Below are positions 1 to 5,955 of a stretch of DNA of 10,742 bases, one piece after another; within the stretch, counting starts at the first letter, position 1; the number at the start of each line of letters is the position of its first letter. Below the pieces are notes generated by a model that was not told where the DNA came from, ran no database searches, and worked only from the letters and a program-made list of their open reading frames with translations. Source of the DNA: Holophagaceae bacterium. Lineage in GTDB: Bacteria; Acidobacteriota; Holophagae; Holophagales; Holophagaceae. The position numbers and the translations under genes were made by a program. Where the stretch lies: positions 1,135 to 11,876 of the forward strand of contig DPRT01000013.1 in the NCBI GenBank assembly GCA_003538615.1, given 5' to 3'.

Positions 1-212
1 TTGTCGCCGGCCTTGAGGGCGTCCTTCCCGGCGGTGCCGCCGTCGGTGTAGAAGCGCCATTCACCCTCCTTGCCCAGATCCAGGGTGAAGCTGTCGGCGG
101 CGACTTCCTTCACGGCGCCGGTCTTCTGGTAGCTGGCGGCGGCAGCGGCCCAGCCGAGGGCGGCACCCAGGATGGCCGTGGCCGACAGGATGGCGAGAGA
201 CTTGATGCGCAT
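1..212 (-). CDS. Small exported protein, partial (runs off left edge)
   Basis: The first 70 codons of a gene that continues past the left edge. It starts MRIKSLAILSATAILGAALG, a short basic n-region followed by a hydrophobic Ala/Leu stretch ending around AAAAAS (residues 22-27), so it looks like a Sec signal peptide. The mature part reads YQKTGAVKEVAADSFTLDLG, then a Trp/Phe-containing strand and an 'ALKAGDK' turn. This is the rhythm of small periplasmic beta-barrel domains of the DUF5666/OB-like kind (G-x-V-x-x-V, then T/F-x-L, then L-x-x-G-D), but the resemblance is loose and I do not assign a family. The ATG is well supported: an AAGGAG ribosome site lies at 219-224 with a 6-base spacer. 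A run of eight G (plus strand) lies just upstream of that site at 230-237. It reads in the same direction as the gene to its right but 76 bases separate them. Function is unknown. Confidence 0.75.
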   Translation of the reverse strand, partial: MRIKSLAILSATAILGAALGWAAAAASYQKTGAVKEVAADSFTLDLGKEGEWRFYTDGGTAGKDALKAGD

Positions 213-218
213 GGGGCT

Positions 219-224
219 CTCCTT
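219..224 (-). promoter_or_regulatory. Ribosome binding site of the exported protein
   Basis: AAGGAG on the minus strand, 6 bases before the ATG at 210-212. It fixes the start of the partial gene at the left edge. Confidence 0.75.
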
Positions 225-288
225 GAGGTGGGGGGGGTGAAAGTCGCCCCAAGGCTAGCAGCGCCCTCTGTGAATGCAATCCAATCGA

Positions 289-2010
289 TCAGACCAGCGC
301 CAGCATCCCCACCAGCCAGAAACTCAGGTCCACGCTCAATTCGAAGCGGGTCCTCCCGGCCGTGAACCGCTCGTGGTACAGCCACAGGTAGAGCACGGGG
401 TATGCGGCGCAAGCCACCAGCACCCCCGCCACCGCCATGGGATGCCCATGCTGGCGATTGTCGAACGTGAGCCAGAGCGTACCCGCCAGCAGAGTGCCGA
501 GCAGGGTCACCAGCACCGCCTTGGTGGCGGCCTTGCCCATGAGGATCGGGAGTGTTTCCTTTCCGACGATCTGGTCGTTCTGCATGTCCCGGATCTCGTA
601 GATCACCGTGCGGACGAAGGCCAGGACCCCCACCAGGAAGATGGCCGCAAAGGTGCGCAGATCCCAGGACCTGCCCTCCTGCCAGACGGGCACGATCACC
701 GCCACCGTGGCCAGGGCCAGGGCCACCATCACGTCCTTGGAGCCCGGGATGTTCCGCAGGCTCAGGACCCGGCCCGCCAGGGAAAAGCGCCGTTTGTAGG
801 CCGAACCGATCAGACAGGCGCCCCCGACGACCAGCAGGGATTTGAGCCCCAGGCTGGCGGCCAATCCGAGGGTGGCCACCAGGGCCACCAGGCCCGAGGC
901 CACCAGGGCCGTCCTATTCCGCTCCAGGAACCGCGCCCGGGCAGGCCCCTTGGCGCCAGTCCCCAAGGGATCGAGGAAGGGGGTCAGCAGGTACATGGCC
1001 AGCACGTAGGTTCCCGTCATGGCCGGGTAGCGCCAACCCAGCGGCAAGCCCAACCACTTGTGCACGCCGAGGGCCATGAATCCTGCACCGACGGCCAGCA
1101 GGGAGGAGCTGCCGAAGGCCGCCTGCACGAAGCTGCGCCAGCGGCTGGGGCCATCCCCCAGCTGTTCGAGCACGTCCACCACTTCATCCACCAGCCAGGT
1201 GGGCGTGGAGGCGCCTGCGAGCACGCCCACGGTCTCCCGCCCGGTGAATGACCCCAGGTCCAGCTCTGCAGCCGTCTCCACGTACTGCACCGGCTTGCCA
1301 TAGTGGTGGGCCAGCTCTGCTAGGTGCTTGGTGTTGCTGGAGGCCTTGCCGCCCACGACGATGACCGCGTCCACGGTGCGGGCCAGCTCCCGGGCCTCAT
1401 CCTGGCGCATCCAGGTGTCTTCGCAGATGGTGTTCTCGAAGACAGCATCCACGGCGCGGCTGCGGAGATAGTCCGTGATGGCGTGGTAGTCCTTCACGGT
1501 GAAGGTGGTCTGGGCCACCACCAGCACCTTCTTCAGCTGCTCGTCGGTGAGGGCCTGGGCCTCGGCCATGCTCGACACGATGATGCTGCCGTTGTCCGCA
1601 AAGCTGCGATGCGCCACGCTTTCCGCATGGCCGTGGCTGCCGAGGATCACCGTGAAATAGCCCTTGGGGCTCCACTTCTTGATCTTGTGGTGGACCTTGG
1701 CCACCTCGGGACAGGTGGCGTTCACGATCTTCAGTTCGCCCTTGGCCTGGCGCTCCTTGAGCCCCCGCAGATCCTGGATGGGAATGCCGTGGGCCCGGAT
1801 CACCACGGTACCGGCCTGCACCTGGTCCGGGGATTCCGCCACCGCCACGCCCCGCTTGCCGATGAGGTCCAGGGCCTGGGGATTGTGAATGAGGGGCCCC
1901 AGCGTCTGCACCGCCCGGCCATCGTTGCGCACAGAGGCCTCCAGCACCGCATCCATGGCGCGCTTGACACCCCAGCAGAACCCCGCGGTCTTGGCGACGA
2001 TGACTTTCAT
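289..2010 (-). CDS. ispH: IspH (HMBPP reductase) fused to a UbiA-type prenyltransferase domain
   Basis: A 573-residue protein with two halves. Residues 1 to about 282 are IspH, the 4Fe-4S enzyme that reduces HMBPP to IPP and DMAPP at the end of the MEP pathway. The three cluster cysteines are visible: C12 (GFCWGVKRA), C100 (NATCPEV) and C196 (NTICEDTW). So are H42 (IHNP), H74 (RAHGIP), H128/E130 (GHAE), T168/T169 (QTTFT), S225/N226 (SSNTKHLAE) and the GASTP loop at 266-270. Residues about 290-573 are hydrophobic, with eight or nine predicted membrane spans. They resemble the UbiA superfamily: Y405-K406 followed by SLRNIPGSKD, and the second Asp motif D475-x3-D479 in RDMQNDQIVGKETLPI. The usual first motif (N-D-x-x-D-x-x-x-D) is degenerate; only D347 in LLTPFLDPLG stands near the right place. 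Stand-alone IspH is about 280-320 residues, so the catalytic half is complete. The ATG has only a weak upstream GGGG. The prenyl acceptor cannot be told from sequence. Confidence 0.9.
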   Translation of the reverse strand: MKVIVAKTAGFCWGVKRAMDAVLEASVRNDGRAVQTLGPLIHNPQALDLIGKRGVAVAESPDQVQAGTVVIRAHGIPIQDLRGLKERQAKGELKIVNATCPEVAKVHHKIKKWSPKGYFTVILGSHGHAESVAHRSFADNGSIIVSSMAEAQALTDEQLKKVLVVAQTTFTVKDYHAITDYLRSRAVDAVFENTICEDTWMRQDEARELARTVDAVIVVGGKASSNTKHLAELAHHYGKPVQYVETAAELDLGSFTGRETVGVLAGASTPTWLVDEVVDVLEQLGDGPSRWRSFVQAAFGSSSLLAVGAGFMALGVHKWLGLPLGWRYPAMTGTYVLAMYLLTPFLDPLGTGAKGPARARFLERNRTALVASGLVALVATLGLAASLGLKSLLVVGGACLIGSAYKRRFSLAGRVLSLRNIPGSKDVMVALALATVAVIVPVWQEGRSWDLRTFAAIFLVGVLAFVRTVIYEIRDMQNDQIVGKETLPILMGKAATKAVLVTLLGTLLAGTLWLTFDNRQHGHPMAVAGVLVACAAYPVLYLWLYHERFTAGRTRFELSVDLSFWLVGMLALV

Positions 2011-2024
2011 GGCAGCCCCACAAT

Positions 2025-2043
2025 CCTGACCGGGTTGGTCAGG
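2025..2043. promoter_or_regulatory. Palindrome at the ispH start: possible operator or 5' hairpin
   Basis: A perfect inverted repeat, CCTGACC and GGTCAGG, around a 5-base centre. It ends 14 bases before the ispH ATG. A -10-like TATGAT on the minus strand at 2050-2055 would place transcription start near 2043, so the palindrome would be either a repressor site over the start point or a hairpin at the extreme 5' end of the message. No good -35 is seen at 17 bases, so the promoter call is weak. No T-run follows on the minus strand, which argues against a terminator for the upstream gene. Confidence 0.4.
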
Positions 2044-2056
2044 TTATTCATCATAG

Positions 2057-2088
2057 CGTCCGCGCCGCGCTCGCGCACGGTGCGGACG
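2057..2088 (-). terminator. GC-rich hairpin after the SPFH gene, no U-tract
   Basis: CGTCCGC at 2057-2063 pairs perfectly with GCGGACG at 2082-2088. Inside, CCG/CGG (2065-2067 with 2078-2080) and GC/GC extend the stem to a 4-base loop. It begins 18 bases past the stop codon of the SPFH gene, where a terminator would be expected. The transcript downstream (CTATGATG...) is not U-rich, so this is a non-canonical candidate and may only pause or protect the 3' end. Confidence 0.35.
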
Positions 2089-2106
2089 TGCAAAAGGTGG
2101 GCCGGG

Positions 2107-3018
2107 TTACTTCCGGGCCGGCACCTGGATCATGGGCGTGGCGCCGCCCATGGGCGTGATGATCAGGTTGCCCTTGGCGCCGATGTCCCGCAGGGCCTGG
2201 ATGCGCTGGTACTCGATGATCTGGGGCGTCAGGCTCTGGCTCACGATCTGCTGGGCCCGGGCCTGCCCCTCCGCCTCGATGCGCTTGCGCTCGGCCTCCT
2301 GCTTTTCCTTCTGGAGCACGAACATCATCTTCTGGGCATCCTGGTCGGCGCTGATCTTGTCGTTGATGGCCTTGGTGATCTGGTCGGGCAGGAGGACGTT
2401 GCGGAGCAGCATCTGTTCGAGGGAGATGCCCCGGGCCTCGAAGGAGGCCTTCAGGGTTTTCGACACCTGATCCACGAAGGCCTGGCGCTTGGAGGTGTAC
2501 AGCTCGGTGGCGGTCAGCGCGGCCGCGGCATCCCGCAGGCTTGCGCGGATCTCGCTGCGCACGATGCGTTCTTCCACATCAGGGCCGATGGTGCGGTAGA
2601 TCTCCGGCAGGCGGGCCTGCTGCAGCGAGTAGAAGATGGTGGCGTCCAGCTTCACCGTGAGGCCGTCGCTGCTGATGACGGAAATGGAGTCATCGCCCCG
2701 CCTCTGGCCCTCGTCGCCCACGGTGGACATGGTGTAGTTCCGGGTGCGCACCTCCATCTCCACCACCTGGGCGAAGGGGTTGATGAAGTGCAGCCCCGAG
2801 GGCAGCGGCTCGGGATTCACCTTCCCGAACAGGACCTGGACCCCAGCCTGACCCGGCGGGACGATCACGGCCATGGAGCCCAGCAGGACGATCACGCCCA
2901 GGGTCAAACCCACCCACTGGGCGATCGCGAGGCGGGCCGACAGGGGGAACCCGACCTTGGTCTTCCACCGCCAGGCCAGGGCACTGATCACGAACAGCAG
3001 CAGGGCGAAAAGGACCAA
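2107..3018 (-). CDS. SPFH/Band 7 (prohibitin-type) membrane protein
   Basis: A 303-residue membrane-anchored scaffold protein. Two hydrophobic stretches sit at the N-terminus (about 2-16 and 34-53). The SPFH domain follows at about 55-210: VPPGQAGVQVLFGKV at 53-67, LPSGLHFINPF at 72-82, and the region around TVKLDATIFY (121-130). After that comes a charged, Ala/Glu/Lys-rich coiled coil (about 220-262, with KEKQEAERKRIEAEGQA), then a short tail. This order matches bacterial prohibitin/HflC-like proteins, which oligomerise on the membrane and in known cases organise membrane domains or hold proteases such as FtsH. No protease or NfeD partner is adjacent here, so the partner is unknown. The start is TTG at 3016-3018, chosen because a GGAGG lies 6 bases upstream; it follows the NO reductase by 113 bases across that gene's terminator, so it probably has its own promoter or depends on readthrough. 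Confidence 0.85.
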   Translation of the reverse strand: MVLFALLLFVISALAWRWKTKVGFPLSARLAIAQWVGLTLGVIVLLGSMAVIVPPGQAGVQVLFGKVNPEPLPSGLHFINPFAQVVEMEVRTRNYTMSTVGDEGQRRGDDSISVISSDGLTVKLDATIFYSLQQARLPEIYRTIGPDVEERIVRSEIRASLRDAAAALTATELYTSKRQAFVDQVSKTLKASFEARGISLEQMLLRNVLLPDQITKAINDKISADQDAQKMMFVLQKEKQEAERKRIEAEGQARAQQIVSQSLTPQIIEYQRIQALRDIGAKGNLIITPMGGATPMIQVPARK

Positions 3019-3024
3019 AACACA

Positions 3025-3029
3025 CCTCC
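3025..3029 (-). promoter_or_regulatory. Ribosome binding site supporting a TTG start
   Basis: GGAGG on the minus strand with a 6-base spacer to TTG at 3016-3018. It decides the start of the SPFH gene, which has no ATG at the head of its conserved reading frame. Confidence 0.7.
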
Positions 3030-3076
3030 AGGGGCGGGTCAGGGTAACAGGCCACCCAGCTGCGGATGGGGACAGG

Positions 3077-3104
3077 AAAAGGCCCCCGCCTTCCGGTGGG
3101 GGCC
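3077..3104 (-). terminator. Intrinsic terminator of the NO reductase gene
   Basis: On the minus strand GGCCCCC pairs with GGGGGCC, then one mismatch and two more GC pairs close a GGAA (GNRA-type) loop; TTTT follows directly at 3077-3080. It starts 27 bases past the reductase stop codon. The flanking AAAA and GTTTCC can lengthen the stem and give some T-run on the plus strand too, but no plus-strand gene ends here. Confidence 0.8.
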
Positions 3105-3131
3105 GTTTCCGTCATTCCTGCCGGATGTTGA

Positions 3132-5303
3132 CTACTCGGCAGACTTCCACTTCCAGGCGCCGATGACAGCCTTGAAGGTGAAGACGATCACGGCGAGGGC
3201 GCCGAGGCCGAAGAGGATGTCGCCGGGCATGCGCAGCCAGGTGAAGGTCCGCATGAGCGGGCCCTGCACCACTTCGGCGCTGCGGGCATACCAGGTGCCG
3301 TGCTCGAGGCTCTGGGCGATCTGGTAGAAGCCGCTGGGGATCAGCGACAGCGCCAGCATCAGGACCAGGCCCAGGTTCAGGCCCCAGAAGCCGTACTTCA
3401 GCCACTTCTCGTCCCAGGCCTTGTCCGGCGTCATGCCGCGCAGGGCGAAGAGCATGAGGGAGATCGCCAGGAAGCCGTAGACGCCGAAGAGCGCGGCATG
3501 GCTGTGGATGGGCGTGGTGTTGAGGCCCTGGCCGAAGTAGAGCACGGAGGGCGGGTTGATGAGCATGCCGAAGACGCCGGCGCCCAGCAGGTTCCAGAAG
3601 CAGACTGCCGCGAAGTACTTGAACGGCCACTCGTAGCCGCTGCCGAGGGCGCGGCCGGCCTTCAGGCTCATGGCGATCTCGAAGCCCACGATGGTGAGGG
3701 GCACGATCTCGAGGGCGCTGAACACGGAGCCCAGGGCCGCGATGGAAGCCGGGGAGCCCGTGTAGTAGAGGTGGTGGAAGGTGCCGATGACGCCGCTGCC
3801 CAGGAAGAGGCCCATGGAGAGGCTCACGGCACGGAGCGCGGTGCCCTCGCGCAGCAGGCCCATGCGGGTGGAGAGCAGCGCGATGGCCACGGTGGCGAAG
3901 ACCTCGAAGAAGCCCTCCACCCAGAGGTGGACCACCCACCAGCGCCAGTATTCAGCCATGGCGAGGTGCGTTTCGCGGGTGTACATGAAGCCCGCGGAGT
4001 AGAAGAGCGGGATGGCGATGGCCGACAGCACGAAGAGCTTGAGCAGGCCCAGGCGGCCGGCCTCGCCCTTCAGGGCGGGGATCAGCGCGCGCACCACCAG
4101 CACCAGCCAGCCGACCATGCCCACGGTCAGGAGGATCTGCCAGAGGCGGCCCAGCTCGACGTATTCATAGCCCTGGTGGCCCAGCAGGAAGGAACCGGAC
4201 AGCTTGCCCAGGATGGCCTGGTGGCTGCCGGCCAGCGCGCCGACCACGACCACCACGAGCGCCACGAGCAGGCCCGCCACGCCCAGCCACTGGCCCTTGG
4301 GCTCCTTGCCGCTGAGCTTGGGGCCCAGGTAGAGGCCCGTGGCCAGCCAGCAGGTGGCGATCCAGAAGACGGCCAGCTGCAGGTGCCAGGTGCGGGAGGC
4401 GGCATAGGGCAGGATGCGGGAGAGGTCCAGACCGTAGAGGGCATTGCCTTCCACCGCGTCATGGGCCGTCATGACGCCCATGCCGATCTGCACCAGGAAC
4501 AGGGCCATGGCCACGGCGAAGTAGAGGGCCGACCAGCGCTGGCTGGGGGTCGCCGGCGCGGGCGGAATGGGCTTGGGGTCCGGGAATTCCTCGGCGGGCT
4601 GGCTGGCGTGGTGCCAGACCATGAGGCCCACGCCCAGGATCAGCAGGATGATGGACAGGATGCTCCAGAGGTGGCTGATGGGCGTGATGCTGTTGCCCAC
4701 CAGGGGCTCCTGGGGCCAGTTCTGGGTGTAGCTGTGGTCCGCGCCGGGGCGGCGGGCCGCGGCGGACCAGGCCGTCCACAGCCAGAAGTCGGCCACGCGC
4801 TCGGCTTCCTGCATGGTGGGGATCCAGCGGGCCGGAATGGCGGCGCCCTGGTCGCCCTCCAACGCGATCTTCGCCAGCTCGGCGCGGGTCTTCAGGTAGG
4901 CGGCTGCCTGGGCGGCGTTCAGCGTCAACGTGCTGGTGGATGATTCATACTTATTGTTCTGAAATATGGCTACGGTGCTGGCCTTGGCATCGGCGATGGA
5001 CGCGCCCTGGGCCTTCACCCCGTCGAGGGTGTGCGCAGCCCACTGGTGCAGGGCCTTGGCGGACCAGTCAGGGGCAAGATAAGCCCCGTGGCCCCAAATG
5101 GATCCGATGTGCTGACCGCCATGGCCCAGGTAGCTGACCTGGCCTTCGAGGATCTGCCCGGGACCCACCAGCTGGGTGCCGTCCTCGGCGACCACATGCT
5201 GCGGGATGGGGGGCGCGTTCTGGGCGATCTGCCGCCCGCCCAGCCCCAGCACGCCGAAGCCCGCCAGGAGCACCAGCAACACCAGCCACCATCTTGCCTT
5301 CAT
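3132..5303 (-). CDS. norZ: Quinol-dependent nitric oxide reductase (qNOR)
   Basis: A 723-residue integral membrane enzyme that reduces two NO to N2O with electrons from quinol, in denitrification or NO detoxification. Residues 1-24 are an N-terminal membrane anchor. About 30-205 is the periplasmic NorC-like domain, which has no CxxCH haem site, as expected for the quinol type. From about 210 on is the multi-span NorB-like core. Visible metal ligands: H307 (SRTWHLQLA) for low-spin haem, H459 in HLWVEGFFE and the pair H510-H511 in GTFHHLYYTG for the FeB site, and H600/H602 in PIHSHAALFG for the haems. Glutamates E463 and E467 of the NOR-type active site are kept, which argues for a real reductase and against an NO dismutase paralogue. 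The longest frame opens upstream at a GTG (5349-5351), but the ATG at 5301-5303 is preferred: GGAGG lies 5 bases before it and the hydrophobic anchor begins straight after. No norC, NorR/NnrR or other denitrification gene is in the window. Confidence 0.95.
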   Translation of the reverse strand: MKARWWLVLLVLLAGFGVLGLGGRQIAQNAPPIPQHVVAEDGTQLVGPGQILEGQVSYLGHGGQHIGSIWGHGAYLAPDWSAKALHQWAAHTLDGVKAQGASIADAKASTVAIFQNNKYESSTSTLTLNAAQAAAYLKTRAELAKIALEGDQGAAIPARWIPTMQEAERVADFWLWTAWSAAARRPGADHSYTQNWPQEPLVGNSITPISHLWSILSIILLILGVGLMVWHHASQPAEEFPDPKPIPPAPATPSQRWSALYFAVAMALFLVQIGMGVMTAHDAVEGNALYGLDLSRILPYAASRTWHLQLAVFWIATCWLATGLYLGPKLSGKEPKGQWLGVAGLLVALVVVVVGALAGSHQAILGKLSGSFLLGHQGYEYVELGRLWQILLTVGMVGWLVLVVRALIPALKGEAGRLGLLKLFVLSAIAIPLFYSAGFMYTRETHLAMAEYWRWWVVHLWVEGFFEVFATVAIALLSTRMGLLREGTALRAVSLSMGLFLGSGVIGTFHHLYYTGSPASIAALGSVFSALEIVPLTIVGFEIAMSLKAGRALGSGYEWPFKYFAAVCFWNLLGAGVFGMLINPPSVLYFGQGLNTTPIHSHAALFGVYGFLAISLMLFALRGMTPDKAWDEKWLKYGFWGLNLGLVLMLALSLIPSGFYQIAQSLEHGTWYARSAEVVQGPLMRTFTWLRMPGDILFGLGALAVIVFTFKAVIGAWKWKSAE

Positions 5304-5308
5304 TGGAA

Positions 5309-5313
5309 CCTCC
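5309..5313 (-). promoter_or_regulatory. Ribosome binding site fixing the qNOR start
   Basis: GGAGG on the minus strand, 5 bases before the ATG at 5301-5303. Two other possible in-frame starts upstream (ATG at 5316-5318, GTG at 5349-5351) lack a comparable site. Confidence 0.75.
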
Positions 5314-5331
5314 GTCATGCCCGCTCTGGGC

Positions 5332-5397
5332 GCCGGAAAGCAGTGTTCCACAATTCTCCATATTTAGGACCATTAATTCTTAATTGTGATTTCCGGC
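5332..5397 (-). promoter_or_regulatory. AT-rich qNOR promoter region with nested inverted repeats
   Basis: A sharply AT-rich island in a GC-rich window, 29 bases upstream of the qNOR start codon. Two perfect inverted repeats are nested: outer arms GCCGGAAA (5332-5339) and TTTCCGGC (5390-5397), inner arms CACAATT (5349-5355) and AATTGTG (5382-5388). A -10-like TAAATA on the minus strand (5361-5366) lies in the centre; no convincing -35 is found, which would fit an activator-dependent promoter. The inner arms are 33 bases apart start to start, about three helical turns. This could be a paired operator or a folded leader. NO-responsive regulators (NsrR, DNR/NnrR, NorR, HcpR) are the obvious candidates by function, but none of their consensus sites is matched well, so no regulator is assigned. 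Confidence 0.5.
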
Positions 5398-5514
5398 ACG
5401 CCCCCTTCCGATAGGGATGCCATGCGGGCCCTGGCAAAACCTCTGGCCCCTGGGGCAGGATTCCAAGTACCTTGACCTTGGCTCCCCGGATCTCTGAAAG
5501 GGAATATTCGTCCT

Positions 5515-5955
5515 ATGGCTCATCCCGCCCTCCTGCCCGTCGTCCTCACGTGCAACACGGACCTGCGCTTCATCGACCTCATCCAGGTGGTGGGCGCGGA
5601 GTTCCTGAAGCACCTCAGCTTCAGCCAGGAGGATGGCGAACGGCTCTGGCTGGCCATCCAGGAGGGCATCGCCAACGCCATGCGCCACGGCAACAAGCTG
5701 GACCGGGACAAGCCCGTGAAGGTGACGTTCACCCCCAAGGTGGACCGCTTCGAGATCCGCATCGAAGACCGCGGCAAGGGCGTGGATCTGGAGGCCCTGC
5801 CCGACCCGAACCTGCCCGAGAACCTCCTGAAGCCCGGTGGCCGCGGTGTGTTCTTCATGCGTCAGGTCATGGACGAGGTCCACATGGAGCGCCGGCCGGA
5901 GGGCTCCACCCTGGTGCTCGTGAAGGCCCGGAAGGTCCGGGAACCGCATCCATGA
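5515..5955 (+). CDS. RsbW/SpoIIAB-type ATP-binding protein (anti-sigma factor / serine kinase family)
   Basis: A 146-residue, single-domain HATPase_c_2 protein. The ATP-binding boxes are all visible: N box QEGIANAMRHGN (49-60; E50, N54, H58), G1 box EDRGKGVD (84-91; D85, G87, G89) and G2 box PGGRGVFFMRQVMDEV (107-122). Proteins of this type phosphorylate an STAS anti-anti-sigma protein on serine and hold or release a sigma factor or another target. No STAS protein, PP2C phosphatase or sigma factor is nearby, so the target must be elsewhere. The ATG start is plausible, though the ribosome site is weak (AAAGGGA at 5497-5503, about 11 bases upstream). It is transcribed divergently from the NO reductase. 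Its stop codon overlaps the start of the next gene (ATGA, 5952-5955), so the two are translationally coupled. Confidence 0.88.
   Translation: MAHPALLPVVLTCNTDLRFIDLIQVVGAEFLKHLSFSQEDGERLWLAIQEGIANAMRHGNKLDRDKPVKVTFTPKVDRFEIRIEDRGKGVDLEALPDPNLPENLLKPGGRGVFFMRQVMDEVHMERRPEGSTLVLVKARKVREPHP

Noticed and set aside
1324..3327. A 667-codon open frame on the plus strand opposite ispH and the SPFH gene
   Set aside because: It is a His/Asp/Gly/Gln-rich antisense shadow caused by high GC at third codon positions. It spans two well-recognised minus-strand genes and shows no protein family features.
3300..4943. A 547-codon plus-strand open frame opposite the NO reductase
   Set aside because: Same reason: composition is that of a GC-rich antisense shadow, and the minus-strand frame has clear qNOR ligands throughout.
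5382..5400. CRP/FNR/HcpR-type site near TTGTGA upstream of qNOR
   Set aside because: Only one half-site is present; the expected second half (TCACAA or ATCAA at the correct spacing) is missing.
5425..5460. Possible sigma-54 promoter (TGGCAAAACCTCTGGC) in the divergent gap
   Set aside because: The GG and GC elements are not at the required 10-base spacing, and no enhancer-binding regulator is nearby.
5472..5514. Sigma-70 promoter with TTGACC at 5472-5477 for the HATPase gene
   Set aside because: TTGACC is a fair -35, but the bases 17-18 downstream (TGAAAG/GAAAGG) do not resemble a -10 box, so I did not annotate it.
5380..5949. A 189-codon minus-strand open frame opposite the HATPase gene
   Set aside because: The plus-strand frame has all three ATP-binding boxes; the minus frame is Leu/His-rich without family features and would invade the qNOR promoter region.
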